Positions 15,464 through 23,530 of a DNA stretch of 23,569 bases are shown in pieces. Source of the DNA: Christensenella sp. UBA4379 (GTDB lineage Bacteria > Bacillota > Clostridia > Christensenellales > Aristaeellaceae); the NCBI GenBank assembly GCA_002391225.1, contig DGRV01000021.1, forward strand, positions 109,799 to 133,367, written 5' to 3'. How positions within the stretch are numbered: position 1 is the stretch's first letter; the number at the start of each line of letters is the position of its first letter. The notes under the pieces are model-generated. The model worked only from the letters and a program-made list of their open reading frames with translations, was not told the DNA's origin and searched no databases. A program made the position numbers and the translations under genes.

Positions 15464-15477
15464 ACACTATGATCATT
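15452..15477. repeat. Inverted repeat spanning the stop codon of the PG-binding gene
   Basis: GATCATAG (15456-15463) and CTATGATC (15467-15474) form a perfect 8-bp stem around ACA, extended by AAT/ATT with one bulged G. The TAG stop is inside the left arm. No T-run follows, so it may be a weak terminator, an mRNA stabiliser or a regulator site. Confidence 0.55.
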
Positions 15478-15493
15478 GCTCAAGCGGTTTCGG

Positions 15494-15534
15494 TTTTCAG
15501 ACGAATACCGGGCAATACGTTTGATTTTCAGACG
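15494..15534. repeat. Direct repeat TTTTCAGACG, two copies 31 bp apart
   Basis: TTTTCAGACG occurs at 15494-15503 and 15525-15534, a phasing of close to three helical turns. Related but degenerate copies may follow (TTCGGACG at 15539, TTTTTCGAC at 15565). They lie in the A+T-rich 200-bp region before the aminotransferase gene and may be regulator sites. I found no convincing sigma-A promoter here; a weak TTTACG/TTATTA pair at 15554/15577 is possible. Confidence 0.5.
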
Positions 15535-15665
15535 TAAATTCGGACGCAAATTTTTTACGGTTGATTTTTCGACTGATTATTAGGCAGATCAAAAACGGTA
15601 ACCATTCTGAATAAACTGGTGAAACAAACTGTACTCTATCTGATTTTAAACAGGAGGACAATCAA

Positions 15666-16850
15666 ATGCAGGTTCAGGACATCCAGTTCGCATCCCGTTT
15701 TAACGGCCTTTCCGGCAGCGCCATCCGCGAGATTTTCAAGCTCCTGGCCAAGCCGGGCATGATTTCTTTTGCCGGCGGCAACCCGGCCTTCAGCGCCCTG
15801 CCGGACGAGGAGGTTGCTCAGGTGGCCCAGAAGGTGCTCCGGGACGACGGCAAGCGTATCCTGCAGTACGGGGCCACCGAAGGCTATCCGCCCTTCCTGG
15901 AGGTCATGAAGCCCTATCTGAGCGAGCATTTCGGCGTGGACATGGAGCAAAACGGCGTCCTGCCCACCACCGGCTCCACCCAGGGGATGAACCTCCTGTG
16001 CTCCGCCCTGATCGACCCGGGCGACCGGATCATCGTCGAGGACCCGACCTTCCTTGGGAACATGCAGTGCATGAAGCTCTACCAGGCGGAGCTGGTGCCC
16101 GTTTCCTCCGACGAGGACGGCATGAACATGGAGGACCTGGAGGAAAAGATCCGGGCGTGCCGCCCGAAGATGATCTACACCATCCCCACCTTCCAGAACC
16201 CGACCGGCCGGACCATGTCCCTGGAAAAGCGGAAAAAGGTGGCGGCCCTGGCGGAGCGCTACGGCGTCGTGGTCGCGGAGGACGATCCCTATCACGACCT
16301 GCGCTATACGGGGCAGGAGCTTCCCACCATCAAATCCTTTGACGAGGCGGGCTTCGTGGTCTTCCTGGGCAGCTTCTCCAAGGTGATTTCCCCGGGCCTT
16401 CGGGTGGGCTTTATGGCCGCCGAACCTGGATTGCTTCGCAAGTGCGTGATTGCCAAGCAGTCGTCCGACCTGCACACGGCCCTGCTCAACCAGGCGATCT
16501 GCGCCGAATACATTAGCCAGGGCCTTCTGGCCCCGCATATTGAAGCCATCTGCCGCAGCTACAGCGTCCAGCTGGAGACGATGCTGTCCGGCATCGGGCA
16601 GATCAATGCCTTCACCTGGGTCACCAGGCCGGAGGGCGGCCTGTTCATCTTCGCTGCCCTCAAGGAAGGACTGGACGCCCTGGCCCTCTTGCCCAAGGCG
16701 GTGGACGCGGGCGTGGCCTACGTGCCCGGCACGCATTTTTACGCCGGCGGCGGGCATGAAAACACCCTGCGCCTCAACTTCTCCATGGCGGAGCCGGAGA
16801 CGATCCGCAAGGGCCTCGCCCTGCTTCAGGGCGTCCTGGACAACACATGA
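15666..16850 (+). CDS. PLP-dependent aminotransferase, class I/II (2-aminoadipate/aromatic type)
   Basis: A 394-residue fold-type I aminotransferase, cytosolic. The PLP-binding Lys is K239 in GSFSKVISPGLRVG. FAGGNPAFSALP (about residues 33-44), LQYGATEGYPPFLE, TTGSTQGMNLL, IPTFQNPTGRTM and EDDPYHDLRY are typical of the LysN/MocR-type aminotransferase subgroup. It transfers amino groups between 2-oxoglutarate and aliphatic, aromatic or aminoadipate-type amino acids; the exact substrate cannot be told. It has no helix-turn-helix domain, so it is not a MocR regulator. AGGAGG lies 9 bp before the ATG. It overlaps yigZ by 4 bp and heads a four-gene unit with two peptidases, which suggests use of peptide-derived amino acids (inference). 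Confidence 0.93.
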   Translation: MQVQDIQFASRFNGLSGSAIREIFKLLAKPGMISFAGGNPAFSALPDEEVAQVAQKVLRDDGKRILQYGATEGYPPFLEVMKPYLSEHFGVDMEQNGVLPTTGSTQGMNLLCSALIDPGDRIIVEDPTFLGNMQCMKLYQAELVPVSSDEDGMNMEDLEEKIRACRPKMIYTIPTFQNPTGRTMSLEKRKKVAALAERYGVVVAEDDPYHDLRYTGQELPTIKSFDEAGFVVFLGSFSKVISPGLRVGFMAAEPGLLRKCVIAKQSSDLHTALLNQAICAEYISQGLLAPHIEAICRSYSVQLETMLSGIGQINAFTWVTRPEGGLFIFAALKEGLDALALLPKAVDAGVAYVPGTHFYAGGGHENTLRLNFSMAEPETIRKGLALLQGVLDNT

Positions 16851-17479
16851 CGGACGAATACTGGACCCTGCTGGAAGAAGGGTCGGACGAATACATCGTG
16901 CAGAAGAGCCGGTTCATCTGCGACGCCAGACCCGTGCAGACGGAGGAAGAGGCGCTTTCCTTTCTGCAGGACAAGCGCCAGCGCTACCGGGACGCGACCC
17001 ATCACTGCTACGCCTACGTGATCGGGGAAAACGCCGGCATCATCCGCTACAGCGACGACGGGGAGCCGGGCGGCACCGCCGGCCTGCCGATGATGGAGGT
17101 CATCCGCGCCCGCCAGGTGGTCAACTGCGCCGTGGTGATCACCCGTTACTTCGGCGGCATCCTCCTGGGGGCCGGCGGCCTGGTGCGCGCCTATTCGCGC
17201 AGCTGCGCCATGGCCCTGGACAAGGCGGGCGTGGCCAAAATGTGCCTGTCCCAAAGGATGATGGTCAGCGTCCCATACCCCCTGTGGGACAAGGTGAATT
17301 ACCTTCTCGGCCTTTTGCCCGTCAGGACGGAGGAAACCGCCTTCGGCCAGAACGTGGACCTGGTGCTCTTGATGAAGGAAAAGGACGCGGATATGGTCCT
17401 GTCCCGCCTGACGCAGGAAACCAGCGCGCGCGCCGAAGCAATTTTAATGGATCAGTGTTTTGCACCATGGAAGGATTAA
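16847..17479 (+). CDS. yigZ: YigZ/IMPACT family protein
   Basis: A 210-residue cytosolic protein with the family signature SDDGEPGGTAGLPM at about residues 67-80, followed by VVITRYFGGILLGAGGLVRAYS. The C-terminal part has the EF-G-like domain found in the family. IMPACT relatives bind translation regulators in eukaryotes; the bacterial role is not firmly established. The ATG overlaps the aminotransferase stop (ATGA), and oligoendopeptidase F follows after 21 bp. Length is normal, and the call rests on the well-conserved signature. Confidence 0.94.
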   Translation: MTDEYWTLLEEGSDEYIVQKSRFICDARPVQTEEEALSFLQDKRQRYRDATHHCYAYVIGENAGIIRYSDDGEPGGTAGLPMMEVIRARQVVNCAVVITRYFGGILLGAGGLVRAYSRSCAMALDKAGVAKMCLSQRMMVSVPYPLWDKVNYLLGLLPVRTEETAFGQNVDLVLLMKEKDADMVLSRLTQETSARAEAILMDQCFAPWKD

Positions 17480-17500
17480 ATTTGGAAAGGATGATATACA

Positions 17501-19288
17501 GTGGCTGCTGAATTGAAACCTCGCAGTGAAATGGACAAAAAATACCTCTGGCGGCTGGAGGATATTTTCCCCACGGACGAGGCCGTCGAACAGGAAATGG
17601 CGGCGCTTTCCGCCCTGCTGCCCGAAATCGCGGCCTATCAGGGGAAGGTGGCGGAGGATCCCAAGGGCGTGATCGTCCGGTATTTTGAAACCTCCAAGCG
17701 CCTGGAAAAGATCTTCGCCTACGCGATGATGCGGGCGGACCAGGACGGGTCCGACGGCCGCTATACCGCCATGCTGGGCAAGGTTCGGCACCTGGCGGTG
17801 CAGCTGAGCGCGGCCTGCGCCTTCCTGGAGCCGGAGCTGCTGGCCCTGCCGGAGGAAAAGCTTCAAAGCCTTGGAAGCGATCCTTCCTTCAGCGATTACA
17901 GCGAGTACATCCGCGGGCTGCTGCGCAACCGCGCCCACACCCTGCCGGCCGAGCAGGAAAAGCTCCTGGCCATGGCCGGGGACGCCCTGTCCACCCCTTC
18001 CCAGGCCTTCCGCGTGCTGTCGGACGTGGAGCTGCCCTTCCCGGTGATCCGGGATGAAAACGGGGAAGAGGTCCAGCTGAGCCACGGCCGCTATCAGACC
18101 TTCCTGCGCTCCAAGAACCGGGAGGTCCGGAAAGCGGCCTTCCAGGGCATGCACAACGCCTACCGGGATTTTGGCGGCACGTTTGCCGCCCTGTACGGCG
18201 GCTCGGTCAAGCGCCATGTATTCATGGCCCAGACGCGCAGCTATCCTTCCGCCCTGGTCTCCGCCCTGGATCCGGACGAGATTCCGCAGGCTGTGTTTGA
18301 CAACCTTCTAGCCCAGGTCGATCAGGCCCTGCCGGCCCTGGACGAGTACCTGGAGATCCGCAAGCGCCTCCTTTCGGTCGACGAGCTCCATATGTACGAC
18401 CTTTACGTGCCGATGTTCGGGGACGTCCAGTTTACCGCGGACTATGAGGAAGGCTGCCGCCTGGCCCTGGAAGCCCTGGCCCCGATGGGGGAGGAATACC
18501 TGGGCGTCATGCGCAAGGCCTTCAGCGAAGGCTGGATCGACGTCTATGAGAACAAGGCCAAGCGCTCCGGCGCCTATTCCAACGGCGTGTACGGGGTCCA
18601 TCCCTACATGCTGCTCAACTATGAGGACGATCTGAATTCCGTCTCCACCCTGGTGCACGAGATGGGCCATTCCCTGCACACCTATTTCAGCTCCAAGTGC
18701 CAGCCCTACCCGAAGGCGGATTACTCCCTCTTCGTGGCGGAGGTCGCCTCCACCTGCAACGAGGTGCTGTTAAGCGCCTACCTGCGCCGCAAGTACAACG
18801 GGGACAAGGCCATGCTGCGCTACCTGCTCAACAGCCTGCTGGAATCCTTCCGCACGACGGTCTTCCGCCAGACCATGTTCGCCGCCTTTGAGAAAAAGAG
18901 CCACGAGATGGCGGAAGCGGGCCAGCCCTTGACCAAGGAAACCCTGACGGAGGCCTATCTGGACCTCAACCGGCATTACTACGGCCGGGCTGTCCACGTG
19001 GATGAGGAGATCGGCGCGGAATGGATGCGGATTCCCCACTTCTACCGGGATTTCTACGTCTACAAGTACGCCACCGGTTTCTCCGCCGCCGTCTGCATCG
19101 CGGACCGGATCCTGAAAGAGGGAGAGCCTGCGGTGCGGGATCATATCCGCTTCCTGTCCGCCGGCAGCAGCGTCCCGCCGATCGAGGCGCTCAAATACGC
19201 CGGGGTCGATATGAGCAGCCCCAAACCCGTGCACCGCGCCATGCAGGTGTTCCGGGAGACGGTAGAGGAATTAAAGAAGCTGCTGTAA
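17501..19288 (+). CDS. pepF: Oligoendopeptidase F
   Basis: A 595-residue M3B-family zinc endopeptidase that cuts short peptides (typically 7-17 residues) in the cytosol. The zinc site is HEMGH (H386, E387, H390) with the third ligand in FVAEVAST (E414). The N-terminal blocks (YLWRLEDIFPTDEAVE, ALSALLPEIAAYQGK) and the C-terminal YKYATGFSAAV are as expected. It starts with GTG at 17501 after GGAAAGG 10 bp upstream; no ATG is available in frame nearby. It lies 21 bp after yigZ and 29 bp before a secreted C69 dipeptidase, so intake or turnover of peptides is a plausible shared task. Confidence 0.95.
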   Translation: MAAELKPRSEMDKKYLWRLEDIFPTDEAVEQEMAALSALLPEIAAYQGKVAEDPKGVIVRYFETSKRLEKIFAYAMMRADQDGSDGRYTAMLGKVRHLAVQLSAACAFLEPELLALPEEKLQSLGSDPSFSDYSEYIRGLLRNRAHTLPAEQEKLLAMAGDALSTPSQAFRVLSDVELPFPVIRDENGEEVQLSHGRYQTFLRSKNREVRKAAFQGMHNAYRDFGGTFAALYGGSVKRHVFMAQTRSYPSALVSALDPDEIPQAVFDNLLAQVDQALPALDEYLEIRKRLLSVDELHMYDLYVPMFGDVQFTADYEEGCRLALEALAPMGEEYLGVMRKAFSEGWIDVYENKAKRSGAYSNGVYGVHPYMLLNYEDDLNSVSTLVHEMGHSLHTYFSSKCQPYPKADYSLFVAEVASTCNEVLLSAYLRRKYNGDKAMLRYLLNSLLESFRTTVFRQTMFAAFEKKSHEMAEAGQPLTKETLTEAYLDLNRHYYGRAVHVDEEIGAEWMRIPHFYRDFYVYKYATGFSAAVCIADRILKEGEPAVRDHIRFLSAGSSVPPIEALKYAGVDMSSPKPVHRAMQVFRETVEELKKLL

Positions 19289-19317
19289 CAGTAAACGGTG
19301 GGAAAGGAGAAGGGCGG

Positions 19318-20835
19318 ATGAAGATAACGGGGTTGATCCTGCTTTTGCTGTTGTTCCTGTGCTTCCACCGAAAGGCCCGGGCCTGCACCGGGGTGTACGT
19401 GGGCAGGGCTGTCAGCAGGGACGGGACGGCCATCATCGCCCGGACCCTGGACCTGTATCCCCTGACGACCCTGATGCGGCTGGAGGCGGTGCCGGCGGCG
19501 CAAAACGCCCCGGGCAGGGTGCTGAAGGGGAAGGACGGCTTTTGCTGGCCGCTGCCGGAAAACACCTTCCGCTATGTCTGCACCCCGGCGGTTCAGGGCT
19601 GCGGGCGGGGACGCTACGCCTCCGCGGCGGTCAACGAAAAGGGCCTGGCCGTGACCGGCACGGTGACGGCCTATATCCGCCCGGAAATCCGGCAGATGGA
19701 CCCGCCCCTGCCGGACGGGCTGTGCGAGGAGGTCCTGCCGGACCTGATCGCCGCCTGCTGCGCCACCGCCCGGGAAGGAGTCGAGCTGATCGCCCAGGTG
19801 ATGGCGGAACGGGGCTCCGGGGAACAGAACATCATCATGATCGCCGACCCCAGGGAAGCCTGGTATGTGGAAACCTATACCGGCCGTCAGTGGGCGGCCC
19901 TGCGCCTGCCGGAAGACCGGATGACGGTCTTTGGCAACGAGTTCATGCTGGACGGCTTCACGGGGGAGGAAGAGGGCTTCCTCTCTTCGCCGGACCTCTT
20001 CCGCCTGCCCAGGGAGCACGGGCTGGCCGTCTATGGGCCTGACGGGAAGATGAACCTCTTCCAGACCTACGCCGGCCGGTTTTCGGACTTTGCCAACGGC
20101 CGCACCTGGCTGGGACGTCTGCGCTTTGCCCCGGCCCAGGCCGGAGCATACCGGACGGAGCGAAAGTTCCCCCTCTGCTTTGCACCGGAAAGGCCCGTCG
20201 GCCCCCTGGACGTGATGGAGCTGTTCCGCGACCGCTTTGAGGGGACGGAATTCTGCCCGGAGGAAACGGGCCGTCGGGACTGGCGGGTGCTGGGTTCCGA
20301 ATCCACCTGCACGTCCCACGTGCTCTGTGTTTCGGGTGATATGCCGGAGGCGGCGGCCTGCACGGGCTGGTTCTCCCTGGCCAACGCCGAACATTCGGTG
20401 TACCTGCCCATGAACAGCCTGGTGACGGAGCTGGAGGAGGCGTACACGCGGGACAGCGCGGAGCGCCGCTATGACCCGAAGCTCGCGTCGGTCAGAATGA
20501 AGCGCCTCTGCGCCTTGGCCGAGCAGGACCGGGAGCGTCTGGGCCGTCCTGTGCGCGCCGCCTTCCGGAAGCTGGAGGAAGAGGCCATGATGGAAGCGGC
20601 TGTGGTAAACAGCCGGGCCGCCGCCTGTCTTGCGGCGGGGGACCGGGACGGGGCGGAACGCCTGTGGACGGACTTTGCCCGGGCCAAACAAAAAGCCGCC
20701 CTGAAGCGGGCGGACAGCTTGTTTGAAGAAATGCTCTGGTATCTGATGGACACCACGGATTCCATCGATTACGATTACCGCTGGCGGACGATGGAAATGA
20801 CGCCGCGGGAAAAGCGGCCCTTTGAACCGTCCTGA
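19318..20835 (+). CDS. C69-family dipeptidase (Ntn-hydrolase), exported
   Basis: A 505-residue protein of peptidase family C69 (PepD-like). The first 22 residues look like a signal peptide (MKITG, a Leu-rich core, then HRKARA). The next residue, C23 in ACTGVYVG, is the N-terminal nucleophile expected in the family. SRDGTAIIARTLD and AAVNEKGLAVTGT (about residues 38-50 and 101-113) are typical, as is IIMIADPREAWYVETYTG. Members usually cleave dipeptides. Here signal cleavage after ARA would itself expose the catalytic Cys, so export and activation may be one event (inference). AAGGAGA precedes the ATG. The gene ends 12 bp from the convergent receiver-domain gene with no obvious terminator. Confidence 0.9.
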   Translation: MKITGLILLLLLFLCFHRKARACTGVYVGRAVSRDGTAIIARTLDLYPLTTLMRLEAVPAAQNAPGRVLKGKDGFCWPLPENTFRYVCTPAVQGCGRGRYASAAVNEKGLAVTGTVTAYIRPEIRQMDPPLPDGLCEEVLPDLIAACCATAREGVELIAQVMAERGSGEQNIIMIADPREAWYVETYTGRQWAALRLPEDRMTVFGNEFMLDGFTGEEEGFLSSPDLFRLPREHGLAVYGPDGKMNLFQTYAGRFSDFANGRTWLGRLRFAPAQAGAYRTERKFPLCFAPERPVGPLDVMELFRDRFEGTEFCPEETGRRDWRVLGSESTCTSHVLCVSGDMPEAAACTGWFSLANAEHSVYLPMNSLVTELEEAYTRDSAERRYDPKLASVRMKRLCALAEQDRERLGRPVRAAFRKLEEEAMMEAAVVNSRAAACLAAGDRDGAERLWTDFARAKQKAALKRADSLFEEMLWYLMDTTDSIDYDYRWRTMEMTPREKRPFEPS

Positions 20836-20847
20836 ATTCCGTATAGC

Positions 20848-21246
20848 TTACGCTTCCGCGACGGGCTGCGTCGTCCTGTCCTGTGAAAGGCCGGCGGCGG
20901 CGGAGTGCAGGGCGTGCAGCATCCGGATGGTGCTGACCGGCTTGTCCAGAAGGATGCTGCGGCGGTCGGTGCAGAAGGCGAGGGGGTCGGTCTCCCTGCC
21001 CCGGAGGAGGATCATCCAGAGCTTTGGAAAGTGCGCCCGCAGGCGGACGGCGAACTGCTCGATTTCCTTATCGGCAAGGTCGAGAATCAACAGGTCCATC
21101 TTTCGGCGGCTCCGACATTCCGAGATGGCGGCAGCGTCCGGGGGAATGAGAAAGGTGTGAAAGGAAAAGGACATCGTTTCCGAGATGACCTGGACACACT
21201 GGATATCTTCCTGACTGTTCAATGCGATGGCGACTTGATATTGCAT
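20848..21246 (-). CDS. Stand-alone degenerate receiver-like protein
   Basis: A 132-residue protein with the strand-helix pattern of a CheY-type receiver: VAIAL (beta1), FHTFLIP (beta2), MDLLILDL with D56 at the phospho-acceptor position (beta3), LWMILLRG (beta4) and ILLDKPVS with K102 in the conserved Lys-Pro (beta5). The acidic pair usually near residue 10 is weak (NSQED), and the Thr/Ser at the end of beta4 is replaced by Arg. It may therefore be a pseudo-receiver that signals without normal phosphorylation. No output domain and no kinase gene are present nearby. The ATG at 21246 follows GGAGGG and a consensus promoter. Function is unknown, and identification rests on fold pattern only. Confidence 0.68.
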   Translation of the reverse strand: MQYQVAIALNSQEDIQCVQVISETMSFSFHTFLIPPDAAAISECRSRRKMDLLILDLADKEIEQFAVRLRAHFPKLWMILLRGRETDPLAFCTDRRSILLDKPVSTIRMLHALHSAAAGLSQDRTTQPVAEA

Positions 21247-21274
21247 AGGGTCCCTCCATATTGAAGGATATTTC

Positions 21275-21303
21275 ATTATATCGGACCAGACACAAAATTG
21301 CAA
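21275..21303 (-). promoter_or_regulatory. Sigma-A promoter of the receiver-like gene
   Basis: On the minus strand TTGCAA (21303-21298), a 17-bp spacer and a perfect TATAAT (21280-21275) lie 28 bp before the start codon. The gap to the divergent alanine racemase gene (21247-21399) is A+T-rich; no equally clear promoter was found for the plus strand. Confidence 0.78.
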
Positions 21304-21399
21304 GATAAAAAATGAAATAAATGGAAGCTTTTTTACATTATTTTCCATGAAAGTTCGGGACGGAAGAGCGGCCGCCCCATCGGCGGCCAGGAGGCTTGG

Positions 21400-22560
21400 A
21401 TGAGTGAGCTGAAGGTGCCCTACGGCCGGCGCTGCTGGGCCGAGGTGGATCTTTCCCAGATCGTGCGCAACTACCGTCTGTACCGGGACAGTATGAAGGT
21501 CAAAAAAGAGGTCATGTGCGTCGTCAAGGCCAACGCCTACGGCCATGGGGACGTGCAGGTTTCCCTGGCCCTGGAAAAGGCGGGCTGCGCCCGCTTTGCG
21601 GTATCCAACGTCGAGGAGGCGGTGCGCCTTCGCACCGGCGGCGTCCGGGGGGAGATCCTGATCCTGGGGTATACGCCGGTGAGCGAGGCGAAGCTCCTGA
21701 CGGCAAACTGCATCACCCAGACGCTGACGGACGAGGATTACGCCCGGGCCCTGGCGGAAGCGGCGGACGGCGAAATCCGCTGCCACTGGGCGCTGGATAC
21801 CGGCATGCGGCGGATCGGCCTGAACGCCGACCATCCCCAGAGCGTCCTGCGGACGATCCTTTCGACCCCCGCGCCGCTGAAGGTCACCGGCCTATTTACC
21901 CACCTCTGCGCCGCGGACAGCCCGTGGGACGAAGAAAGCGCCGCCTTTACCCGGGCCCAGCAGGAAAAGGCCTGGCAGGTGTATTCCCTGGTTCGGGCGG
22001 CGGGGAAAAAGTATGTGGCGTTCCACGAGCTCAATTCGGCGGGCGGCCTCTTTTACCCGGAGGACCGTTCGTCCTTTTCCCGCCTGGGCATCATTCTCTA
22101 CGGGCTTAAACCCGACCGGGGAAACGAGCTGCCCGCCGGCATCCGCCCGGCCCTTTCCTTAAAATGCGCGGTCAGCATGGTCAAGGACATCCATCCGGGG
22201 GATACGGTGGGCTACGGGCGGACCTTCCGGGCGGACCGGGACATGCGGGTGGCGACCCTGCCGGTGGGCTATGCCGACGGCCTGAACCGCGGCCTTTCCG
22301 GCAAAGGCTGCGTCCTGATCCGGGGACAGAAAGCCCCCATCCTGGGCCGGGTCTGCATGGACCAGACCATGGTGGACGTGAGCCATATCCCCGGCGTTGC
22401 CCGGGAGGACGAGGCGGTCCTCCTGGGAAGAAGCGGAGCGCTCTCCCAGACGGCGGACGACCTGGCGGAGACGCTCGATACCATCGGATACGAAATCGTC
22501 TGCGGCATTTCGCCGCGGGTGAGGAGAGTATATTTCACAGACAGCGAAAACAAACAGTAA
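21400..22560 (+). CDS. alr: Alanine racemase
   Basis: A 386-residue PLP enzyme that interconverts L- and D-alanine, supplying D-Ala for peptidoglycan. The PLP Lys is K43 in VKANAYGHG. The second catalytic base is Y272 in VGYGRTF, and RLGIILYGL and RVCMDQTMVDVS are further family blocks. It has no N-terminal membrane domain, so it is not a VanT-type serine racemase. AGGAGG stands 5 bp before the ATG. A sugar nucleotidyltransferase follows 16 bp downstream. It fits the cell-wall theme of the window (PBP, lytic transglycosylase). Length and motifs are normal. Confidence 0.95.
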   Translation: MSELKVPYGRRCWAEVDLSQIVRNYRLYRDSMKVKKEVMCVVKANAYGHGDVQVSLALEKAGCARFAVSNVEEAVRLRTGGVRGEILILGYTPVSEAKLLTANCITQTLTDEDYARALAEAADGEIRCHWALDTGMRRIGLNADHPQSVLRTILSTPAPLKVTGLFTHLCAADSPWDEESAAFTRAQQEKAWQVYSLVRAAGKKYVAFHELNSAGGLFYPEDRSSFSRLGIILYGLKPDRGNELPAGIRPALSLKCAVSMVKDIHPGDTVGYGRTFRADRDMRVATLPVGYADGLNRGLSGKGCVLIRGQKAPILGRVCMDQTMVDVSHIPGVAREDEAVLLGRSGALSQTADDLAETLDTIGYEIVCGISPRVRRVYFTDSENKQ

Positions 22561-22576
22561 ACATGGAGGTTTGACA

Positions 22577-23485
22577 ATGGAACCGATTTTGGTCATGATG
22601 GCGGCGGGCATGGGCAGCCGCTACGGCGGAATGAAACAGATCGACCCGATCGGGCCGGACGGGGAAGTGATCCTGGATTACAGCCTGTTCGACGCCAAAC
22701 GGGCCGGTTTCAAGCGCGTGATCTTCCTGATCAAGCACGAAATGGAAGAGGCCTTCCGGGAGGCGGTCGGCAAGCGGGCGGAACAGCACCTGGAGGTCGC
22801 TTACGCCTTCCAGGAAAAGGAAATGCTGCCGGCAGGCTTTTCCGTGCCGGAGGGCCGGGTGAAGCCCTGGGGGACCGGCCACGCGGTGCTTTGCTGCAAG
22901 GACCTGATCGACGCCCCCTTCGCGGCCATCAACGCCGACGATTATTACGGGCCGGACGCCTTCAAGAAGGCCTATGATTATTTGTCCCAGGCCCATACGC
23001 CTGGGCAGTATATGATGGTGGGCTACCACCTGCGCAACACCGTCAGCGAGACGGGCTACGTTTCCCGCGGCGTCTGCCGGACGGACGAAAACGGCAAGCT
23101 CCAGGGCATTAGGGAGATCGTCCACATCGTCAGCAGCTCAGACGGCCCCTTGTACACCGAGGACGGGCAGACCTACCGCCTGCTGGATCCAGAAAGCGTG
23201 GTTAGCATGAACCTGTGGGGCTTCACCCCGGATTTCCTGCCCGCGCTGGAGAGCGGCTTCACCGCTTTCCTCCGGGACGAGATGCCGAAAAACCCGCTGA
23301 AAGCGGAATACTACCTTCCCTTCGCGGTCAACGCGATGATCGAACGGGGCGAAGCCTCCGTCCAGGTACTCCCGAGCACCGGCCGCTGGTGGGGCGTCAC
23401 CTACCGGGAGGACAAGCCCCTGGTGCAGCAGGCCATGGTCCGCATGAGAGACGAGGGCGTGTATCCTGCTCCTCTCTGGAAATAA
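22577..23485 (+). CDS. Nucleotidyltransferase of the sugar-phosphate type
   Basis: A 302-residue cytosolic protein with an NTP-transferase Rossmann-like domain. The nucleotide loop is MAAGMGSRYGGMKQ at about residues 8-21, and INADDYYG (about residues 117-124) holds the metal-binding acid pair. WGTGHAVL is the family GTGxAv-type block. It resembles sugar-1-phosphate nucleotidyltransferases, but the base and sugar specificity cannot be told, and no sugar pathway genes are adjacent. GGAGG lies 7 bp before the chosen ATG; a TTG 6 bp upstream is not needed. It is probably co-transcribed with alr. The C-terminal region (about residues 215-302) is specific to a clostridial subgroup that I do not know by function. 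Confidence 0.86.
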   Translation: MEPILVMMAAGMGSRYGGMKQIDPIGPDGEVILDYSLFDAKRAGFKRVIFLIKHEMEEAFREAVGKRAEQHLEVAYAFQEKEMLPAGFSVPEGRVKPWGTGHAVLCCKDLIDAPFAAINADDYYGPDAFKKAYDYLSQAHTPGQYMMVGYHLRNTVSETGYVSRGVCRTDENGKLQGIREIVHIVSSSDGPLYTEDGQTYRLLDPESVVSMNLWGFTPDFLPALESGFTAFLRDEMPKNPLKAEYYLPFAVNAMIERGEASVQVLPSTGRWWGVTYREDKPLVQQAMVRMRDEGVYPAPLWK

Positions 23486-23491
23486 TATGCT

Positions 23492-23517
23492 CGATGGGGG
23501 GACACGTCCCCCCATCG
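23492..23517. repeat. Long perfect inverted repeat after the nucleotidyltransferase
   Basis: CGATGGGGGGAC (23492-23503) and GTCCCCCCATCG (23506-23517) are perfect 12-bp arms around AC. The G6 run could instead pair with a second C6 run at 23521-23526. No T-run follows. It may end the alr transcript or belong to a dispersed intergenic repeat. Confidence 0.7.
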
Positions 23518-23530
23518 GAGCCCCCCTCGG

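Noticed and set aside
15666..16850. MocR/GntR-type transcription regulator
   Set aside because: The aminotransferase begins directly with the catalytic domain; there is no N-terminal helix-turn-helix.
19141..20691. Long minus-strand open frame opposite the C69 gene (about 516 codons)
   Set aside because: Arg/His/Gly-rich, no ribosome binding site or family motif; the C69 gene on the other strand is complete.
21400..22560. VanT-type serine racemase linked to glycopeptide resistance
   Set aside because: No N-terminal membrane domain and no other van genes nearby; motifs are those of ordinary alanine racemase.
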